Below, in pieces: positions 59,316-64,000 of a DNA stretch of 64,000 nucleotides. The DNA comes from JACVRW01 sp963813495 (lineage in GTDB: Bacteria > Actinomycetota > Thermoleophilia > Solirubrobacterales > Thermoleophilaceae). The position numbers and the translations under genes were made by a program. The notes beneath the pieces are model-generated. The model ran no database searches. It saw only the letters and a list, made by a program, of their open reading frames with translations, and had not been told where the DNA came from. Where the stretch lies: positions 186,001 to 250,000 of the forward strand of contig CAWEZC010000003.1 in the NCBI GenBank assembly GCA_963813495.1. The letters are read 5' to 3'. Numbering within the stretch: the first letter of the stretch is position 1; every line of letters begins with the position of its first letter.

Positions 59316-59838
59316 CATCACGCAACGGAGGCATGGACCGCCCGCGCTTCCGGGGCCACGGTGAAGCTCATGACCGAGCGCCGCCTCCCCTACGACCAGC
59401 CGATCGGCTCTCAGCGCATGCGCTTCTTGTTCGAGACCCGGCGTCCCCCCTAGTTCCCCGGTAGCGAGCGAAATCTGACGGCCATGCCAGCCGCATGAGC
59501 ACCGAATGCCCGAATAATCGAGCAATTCGTGGAACGCGCCTGTGAGCCCCAGGGTGGATTCACAGGCCGACGGGCTTCGATAGGTGCCGTTGCGCTGGAG
59601 TTTCAGATCGAGGAGCGTGCGCGCCGAGCTGCCCTCCTCCTTTTCGTCCAACTCGATACCGCTTCGAGGCAAACGCGATAGCGCCGGGCCGAAGGGACCC
59701 GGCTATAACCGCTCCCGCTTACAGTCGGCGAGCGAGCTGAGCGTCAGCGCCACTCGTGGGCAAGTCCCCGTCACGGAGCGGGTCGCGCCTATCGGCTCCC
59801 CGCCACCTGACCGCGACATCACCGAACTGAGAGGCCCC
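59316..59838. other. Region after the duplicated locus, no intact gene
   Basis: 523 bases. After the end of unit 2 a short frame starting at ATG 59370 (MTERRLPYDQPIGSQRMRFL) stops at about 59450 and looks like the beginning of a lost gene. Direct repeat X' follows (59453-59649), then about 190 bases leading to the HD-domain gene. Confidence 0.5.
59453..59649. repeat. Direct repeat X', right copy flanking the duplicated LuxR locus
   Basis: Partner of 49962-50190 in the same orientation, with the same ordered blocks. It lacks about 30 bases around 59620 that the left copy has. No open frame is conserved between X and X', so the element is probably non-coding or a decayed gene end. Confidence 0.8.
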
Positions 59839-60612
59839 ATGAGCCAGCCACGACCCACCGATCCGATCGGATCCATTGGATGGATCGAACGCACCGGGGG
59901 AGTGCTGACCGCTCGGGAATGCCTAACACTTGCCCGGCCCCTGCTGCGGGGGGAGCTCAGCATTCTTGCCGGCCGTCTCGCGATGGTGCTCCGATGGCAC
60001 TCGGGACGCCGGAGTTCCATCGATCCGGCGAGCCTGGTGCCTCCCGACTCCCCTCTCGCAAGAGATGCCGAGGTCGCGGCGCAGGATCTCTTGACACCGT
60101 CACTCCTCAACCACTCCAGTCGTGCCTACACGTGGGGCGCGGCCATCGCCGCACTTCATGGGATCACGTTCGACCGTGAGCTCCTGTACCTGGCTGCAAT
60201 GTTCCACGACACCGGGATCCCGAGCCCGGTGCCCGACGTCGACTTCACGGTTCGCAGCGCCGCGTTGGCACGCGAGTTCACCGACAGCCACCGCGTGCCT
60301 GCCGATATCCGCGAGCTCGTTGCTAACGCGATCGCCATGCACTACACCCCCGGCGTTGGCCCCGAATCCGGTGCCGAGGCCTACCTCCTATCTGCCGGCG
60401 CATCCGTCGATGTGTTCGGCCTACGCAGCAACGAGATACCCGATGCAGTCCGCCAGAGCGTCATCCAGGAGTACCCGCGGTTGGGCTTCAAGCGGGAGTT
60501 CGCCGGGCTTCTCCGAGCCGAGGCCAAGCAAGTCCCTCGTGGCCGCGCCTGGTACCTGCACCGCTTCGCCATGAGCGACCTAAGCATTCGGCTCGCGCCC
60601 TTCCGTGGTTGA
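59839..60612 (+). CDS. HD-domain protein (cyanamide hydratase/HD phosphohydrolase-like)
   Basis: 257 residues from ATG 59839 (MSQPRPTDPIGSIGWIERTG). The HD pattern: NHSSRAYTWGAAIAAL (first His with the N-H-S-x-R signature), MFHDTGIPSP (HD pair) and ANAIAMHYTPGVGPESG (distal His). N-H-S-x-R-x-Y is typical of cyanamide-hydratase-like HD enzymes, but the N-terminal 85 residues are unassigned. The open frame extends upstream into repeat X' and is not believable there. Confidence 0.8.
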   Translation: MSQPRPTDPIGSIGWIERTGGVLTARECLTLARPLLRGELSILAGRLAMVLRWHSGRRSSIDPASLVPPDSPLARDAEVAAQDLLTPSLLNHSSRAYTWGAAIAALHGITFDRELLYLAAMFHDTGIPSPVPDVDFTVRSAALAREFTDSHRVPADIRELVANAIAMHYTPGVGPESGAEAYLLSAGASVDVFGLRSNEIPDAVRQSVIQEYPRLGFKREFAGLLRAEAKQVPRGRAWYLHRFAMSDLSIRLAPFRG

Positions 60613-60842
60613 TGTGACGGCAACCGGCAAGGGATCGGCGTTGTGCACCAGCTGCGGGAGCGGGCGCCGCTGCGCCGCGAGCGCGGCGCTACCACCCTCA
60701 TTTGGCAGACGGCGAGGGACAACCTCCGCGCGCGGCCGTCTACGAGCGCCCGGGCGCCGATGCGCGAGGAGTGGCTCGACTACTCGCTGGCGGTCTGAGG
60801 GCCGCTTGACACGCGCCCCGGTGCGCGCTTAGGTGCCCTCCC

Positions 60843-62561
60843 ATGCGGATCCGAGCTCGCCTCGCTGGGCTCGCCGTGACGTGCTGTGTGGCGCTCGCGC
60901 TCACGGCCCCGGCCGCCGCGGCGCCGCTGCCGGGCGACTTCTTCGGTCTTGCCGCGCCGGACTCCTTCGAGGCCAGCCCGGCTTTCCCGCAATGGCTCTT
61001 GGGTGACCAGAAGGCCGTCGGCGGCCAGGTCATGCGCCAGATCTTCGACTGGTCGCGGATCGAGCCGGCACGCGGCAGCTACGACTGGGCCCGCTACGAC
61101 TCGTTCATGACGAGCACCTCCCAGGCGGGCATGGACGTGCTGGCCACGGTGGGCTGGCCGGCAGCTTGGGCGTCGCGGTGCCCGTCCGACCCCAATCCGT
61201 GGAGGTGCCCGCCGGCGAGCTACGCCGACTTCGGCCGCTTCGTCGCCGCCCTGATCGGCCGGTACGGCCCCGAAGGCAGCTTCTGGACGGCCAACCCCAG
61301 CCTGCCAAAGCGCCCGATCGAGGCGTGGCAGCTCTGGAACGAGCCGAACCTGGGCGGGTTGTGGGGGGGCGCGCCCAACGCCGCCGAGTACTCCGAGATG
61401 CTGAAGGCGGCGGCGCCGTACATCCGCGCCGCTGACCCGAACGCCGAGATCGTCTCCGCGGGCGTGCCGAACAGCTACCTCAGCGGCGCAGTCCCGATGA
61501 CCGCCTACCTGGAAGGGATGTACGCCGCGGGCGCCCAAGGCGCGTTCGACACACTCGGGCTGCACATCTACTGCGAGACGCCGGCCTGCTCGATCGGGCT
61601 CGTGGAGAGCGCCCGCTCGATCATGAACGCTCACGGCGACGAGGGCGCGCCGATCTGGGTGACCGAGATGGGCTGGGCGAGCGCAGGCAGGGCGTACCGG
61701 TTCGTGACCGATCTCGAGGGCCAGGCGGCCAACATCGGCGAGCTCATGGGCGAGCTCGTGGCCCGTCACGAGGAGCTCGGCGTGCGCGGGCTCGTGCAGT
61801 ACATGTGGCACGACCTAAGCCCCCAGACGAACTCGACCGACTCGCATTGGAACCACGTCGGCCTCACCTACCTCGACTACACGCACAAGCCCGCATGGAC
61901 TGCCTACCGGTCGCACGCGATCGACACGGCGCCGCCGGAAACGAGCATCGACTCGGGCCCCTCCGGGAGCGGCAACGGACCGTCCGCGAACTTCGGGTTC
62001 TCGTCCACCGAGGCGGGCTCCGACTTCGCCTGCAGCCTGGACGGCGGCGCCGCGCGGCCGTGCGCCTCGCCGCAGGCCTACACCGGCCTCGCGGACGGCC
62101 CTCACACGTTCTCGGCCACGGCCACCGACCCGCACGGGAACGCCGATCCGAGCCCGGCCACGCTCTCCTGGAGCGTCGGCTCGAGCCCCCTACCTCCTCC
62201 TGCCCCACCTCCACCGCCCGTGTCACCGACCACTCCCAGCACAACCCCGCCACGCAGCAATGCTCGCGGCGCGCAGCCCAGCACCACGATCCACACGGGT
62301 CAAACCCGACGTTTCATCCGCCTCATGCTCCGCCGGAAGACGAACGGGCGGGTGAGGGGACTCAGGCGCCGCTGCGAACGATTCTCCGCGAACGACGTGC
62401 GCTGCACACTTCGCTGGCGGATCGGGCGTTTCGTCTTCTCTGGCCGCGCGCGTTTCGTTGTGTCCGTCAAGCACGGCGAGCGGGACTGGTCCTACGCGTT
62501 CAAGGGCACCCGAAGGAAGGCAGGTTGCGGGAGCTGCCGCGTCAAGCGGCTGAGCTGGTAA
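60843..62561 (+). CDS. Secreted glycoside hydrolase (clan A-like) with Ig-like region and basic C-terminal domain
   Basis: 572 residues. Signal peptide (MRIRARLAGLAVTCCVALAL then APAAAA). A TIM-barrel glycoside hydrolase domain runs over about residues 30-360: RQIFDWSRIEPARGSYDWAR, the acid/base Glu in AWQLWNEPNLGG (about 165) and the nucleophile Glu in IWVTEMGWASAG (about 268), like GH39/GH5-type enzymes. After DTAPPETSIDSGPSG comes an Ig-like bacterial repeat (FACSLDGGAARPCASP), a Pro-rich linker and a basic Cys-containing tail. It should act on extracellular polysaccharide; substrate not assignable. Confidence 0.88.
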   Translation: MRIRARLAGLAVTCCVALALTAPAAAAPLPGDFFGLAAPDSFEASPAFPQWLLGDQKAVGGQVMRQIFDWSRIEPARGSYDWARYDSFMTSTSQAGMDVLATVGWPAAWASRCPSDPNPWRCPPASYADFGRFVAALIGRYGPEGSFWTANPSLPKRPIEAWQLWNEPNLGGLWGGAPNAAEYSEMLKAAAPYIRAADPNAEIVSAGVPNSYLSGAVPMTAYLEGMYAAGAQGAFDTLGLHIYCETPACSIGLVESARSIMNAHGDEGAPIWVTEMGWASAGRAYRFVTDLEGQAANIGELMGELVARHEELGVRGLVQYMWHDLSPQTNSTDSHWNHVGLTYLDYTHKPAWTAYRSHAIDTAPPETSIDSGPSGSGNGPSANFGFSSTEAGSDFACSLDGGAARPCASPQAYTGLADGPHTFSATATDPHGNADPSPATLSWSVGSSPLPPPAPPPPPVSPTTPSTTPPRSNARGAQPSTTIHTGQTRRFIRLMLRRKTNGRVRGLRRRCERFSANDVRCTLRWRIGRFVFSGRARFVVSVKHGERDWSYAFKGTRRKAGCGSCRVKRLSW

Positions 62562-62924
62562 CTCCAGAGCAGACCAGTCCGGGAGGCGGCCTCGTCCTAG
62601 GCGGCAGTGAGCCTCCGGAGGCGAGCGACGCACTACCGCCTCTGCCTCATTGCGACAGCGTCGGTGCTCGAAGCTCCTTCCCATCGGGCGTTCACATGCG
62701 GGAGCGGGAAGGTCGTACATATGCACCGGACGCAACGGGCCCGGACACGTGGCACTCCCTCGGTCGTCCAAGCCGGGCTCTCGATGGGCTTCGGCAAGGG
62801 CTCACAAAAGGAGTCGAACGGCTGAGCACTCGATCGAGACTCCGCTTTCAGCGCCGTCGGCTTGCCGTCGCACGGTTTCGCGGGCATCGCTCTCCGCGAC
62901 CCGCGGATGGCCGGCGAGCTGTCG
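62562..62924. other. Intergenic region between convergent genes, no gene recognised
   Basis: 363 bases. Short frames lack any family resemblance or ribosome binding site. I see no strong terminator hairpin, which is unusual for a convergent junction. Confidence 0.45.
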
Positions 62925-64000
62925 CTACGGTTCGATGTTCTGGTTGCGCCGGAAGAAGTTCGTCGGATCGTATGTGCGCTTTAGCTCGACCAAGCGCTCG
63001 TACTGCCGGTCGCCGTAGGCATGGCGGACCCGCTCGGCCCCCTCGTCGCCCAGGAAGTTGAGGTAGACGCGCCCGCCCGCATGTGGCTGCATGGCCGAGA
63101 AGAAGTCGCGCGCCCACGCGATGTGCCGCTCGCCCTCGGGGTCGTCCTCGGTCCAGACCGCGTTGACGTTCACGTTATGGCCGGCGTCGCGCTGACTGAA
63201 CGCGGTCACGTCCTCTCCCGCGCGGGCGAGGGCGCCGCCGAGCTGGAAGACGATGCAGTACGACTTCGGCGAGGTTTGCGCCGAGGCGTGTGCGACGAGC
63301 GTGTCGATCGCGTCGTCCGTGAGCAGCGGCAGCTCGACCGACTTCCAGTAGCGGTGCCAGCCGTGCGGCACGGACGGGTCGAACATCGACTGCAGCGCGG
63401 TGTAGAGCTTCGGCTCGAGCAGGTCGACGATCGGGGTGCCGAACTCCTTCAGCGGCCGGACCACCTCGATCCCGTCCTCCGGCGCGCCGGCGTAGCAGGC
63501 CCCGACCATCACGATCGGCTTGCCGTGCACGTCCTCGGGCAGGAAGGGCACCGGCGGGGCCACGCTCAGCTCGAAGATCGTCGTCAACTCATCGGGCGCT
63601 GTGGCGATGAACTCCCGGTAGAAGGCGAGCACCTCGGGCGCATCCTCGAGGGGGTGGAAGATCGGCCCCGCGAGCACGATCGGTCCCACCGGGTGAAGCC
63701 GGTACTCGAACGAGGTCACGACCCCGAAGTTCCCGCCGCCGCCGCGGATTCCCCAGAAGAGGTCGGGGTTCTCATCCCCGCTCGCGGTGAGGAGTTCGCC
63801 CTCCGCCGTCACCACGTCGGCGGAGAGGAGGTTGTCGACCGTAGCTCCGTGCTTTCGCGTGAGCCAGCCGATGCCGCCGCCGAGGGTGAGGCCCGCGATA
63901 CCGGTGTGGGTGACGATCCCGCCCACCGTCGCCAAGCCGTGAAGCTGCGTCTCGCGGTCGAACTCGCCCCAGAGCACGCCGGCCTCGGCCCTGGCGGTGC
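62925..64000 (-). CDS. FAD-binding oxidoreductase, berberine-bridge-enzyme-like, N-terminus cut by window edge
   Basis: At least 358 residues; the frame is open through position 64000 (ARAEAGVLWGEFDRETQ), so the true start lies outside. FAD_binding_4 elements: THTGIAGLTLGGGIGWLTRK, LLSADVVTAEGELLTAS, FWGIRGGGGNFGVVTSFEYR. The C-terminal BBE motif is RVYLNFLGDEG then YDPTNFFRRNQNI. These enzymes oxidise sugars, alcohols or natural products with covalent FAD; the His that attaches FAD would be in the missing N-terminus. An internal GTG at 63977 is not the real start. Confidence 0.9.
   Translation of the reverse strand, partial: TARAEAGVLWGEFDRETQLHGLATVGGIVTHTGIAGLTLGGGIGWLTRKHGATVDNLLSADVVTAEGELLTASGDENPDLFWGIRGGGGNFGVVTSFEYRLHPVGPIVLAGPIFHPLEDAPEVLAFYREFIATAPDELTTIFELSVAPPVPFLPEDVHGKPIVMVGACYAGAPEDGIEVVRPLKEFGTPIVDLLEPKLYTALQSMFDPSVPHGWHRYWKSVELPLLTDDAIDTLVAHASAQTSPKSYCIVFQLGGALARAGEDVTAFSQRDAGHNVNVNAVWTEDDPEGERHIAWARDFFSAMQPHAGGRVYLNFLGDEGAERVRHAYGDRQYERLVELKRTYDPTNFFRRNQNIEP

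Larger units (their letters stand above)
55221..59378. repeat. 4.16-kb tandem duplication, unit 2
   Basis: Second copy, in direct tandem. The left junction joins catgaccgac (end of unit 1) to tctcaccgcg inside the LAL sequence; the right end is recognisable because after catgaccga at 59369-59377 the sequence departs into gcgccgcctcccc. The two breakpoints share a short similarity (catggcgac and catgaccgac), suggesting microhomology-mediated duplication. Single-base differences throughout show that the copies have existed for some time. Confidence 0.95.

Noticed and set aside
59370..59452. tRNA-like segment (gttcgagacc)
   Set aside because: No acceptor or anticodon stem can be formed around it.
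60605..60832. Small plus-strand gene between the HD protein and the glycoside hydrolase
   Set aside because: Arg/Ser-rich translation without ribosome binding site or homology; possibly a gene remnant, but too little to call.

Overview
The window looks like chromosomal DNA from a GC-rich actinobacterium. Most likely it belongs to the Thermoleophilia (Solirubrobacterales/Gaiellales type). This rests on the very high GC with GTG and TTG starts, LexA boxes of the actinobacterial type, a fused shikimate kinase/3-dehydroquinate synthase, a monoderm-style type IV pilus operon without a secretin, and many small actinobacterial families. The placement is inferred from gene content only. No rRNA or tRNA gene, CRISPR array or recognisable transposase was seen. 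Layout, 1-25 kb: recN (cut by the left edge), nadK and tlyA run leftwards. After a CRP-type palindrome come a small membrane protein, an OsmC-type protein and an M42 aminopeptidase. Then efp-nusB-xseB-ispA-dxs run leftwards with overlapping stop/start codons, coupling translation and isoprenoid functions. Next are two SnoaL-like proteins, the remnant of a zinc metallopeptidase, a lipase-like hydrolase, a frameshifted metallo-beta-lactamase-fold gene, a SpoIIE phosphatase with an RsbW-type kinase (a partner-switching pair), DUF72 and M48 proteins. A DNA-damage mutagenesis region follows: dnaE2 and imuB plus a DUF6504 protein, with a LexA box touching the start codon of both polymerase genes. 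A LysM/VanY-type peptidase and a GAF-GAF-GGDEF protein lie between them. 
25-40 kb: a TauE-like transporter, then pepQ, aroQ, aroKB (fusion) and aroC. Upstream of aroC, and separated from it by a terminator hairpin that abuts its start codon, lies a leftward type IV pilus assembly cluster. In transcription order this is pilA, three minor pilins (PilV-, PilW- and PilX-like, two of them with Ig-like/FN3/PKD-like ectodomains), pilD, pilM, pilN, pilO, a PilP-position protein and a secreted Asp-rich calcium-repeat protein. The motor genes pilB, pilC and pilT are not in the window. 
40-50 kb: small exported proteins, a coiled-coil/HIRAN pair, a SnoaL-like protein, a copper P-type ATPase behind a CsoR-like palindrome, a ParB-like protein, a Tat-exported cyclase-family enzyme, a DUF2252 protein and a GAP-family membrane protein. 
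50-64 kb: the most unusual part. A 4.16-kb block containing a large ATP-binding LuxR regulator (LAL), a convergent small secreted protein with DLRSPDARDAA repeats, and a PAS-LuxR regulator is present twice in direct tandem. The copies have diverged slightly, and the second LAL has lost its start and its Walker A P-loop. About 200-bp direct repeats flank the whole locus. The window ends with an HD-domain protein, a secreted glycoside hydrolase with an Ig-like region and a basic tail, and a berberine-bridge-type FAD oxidoreductase cut by the right edge.
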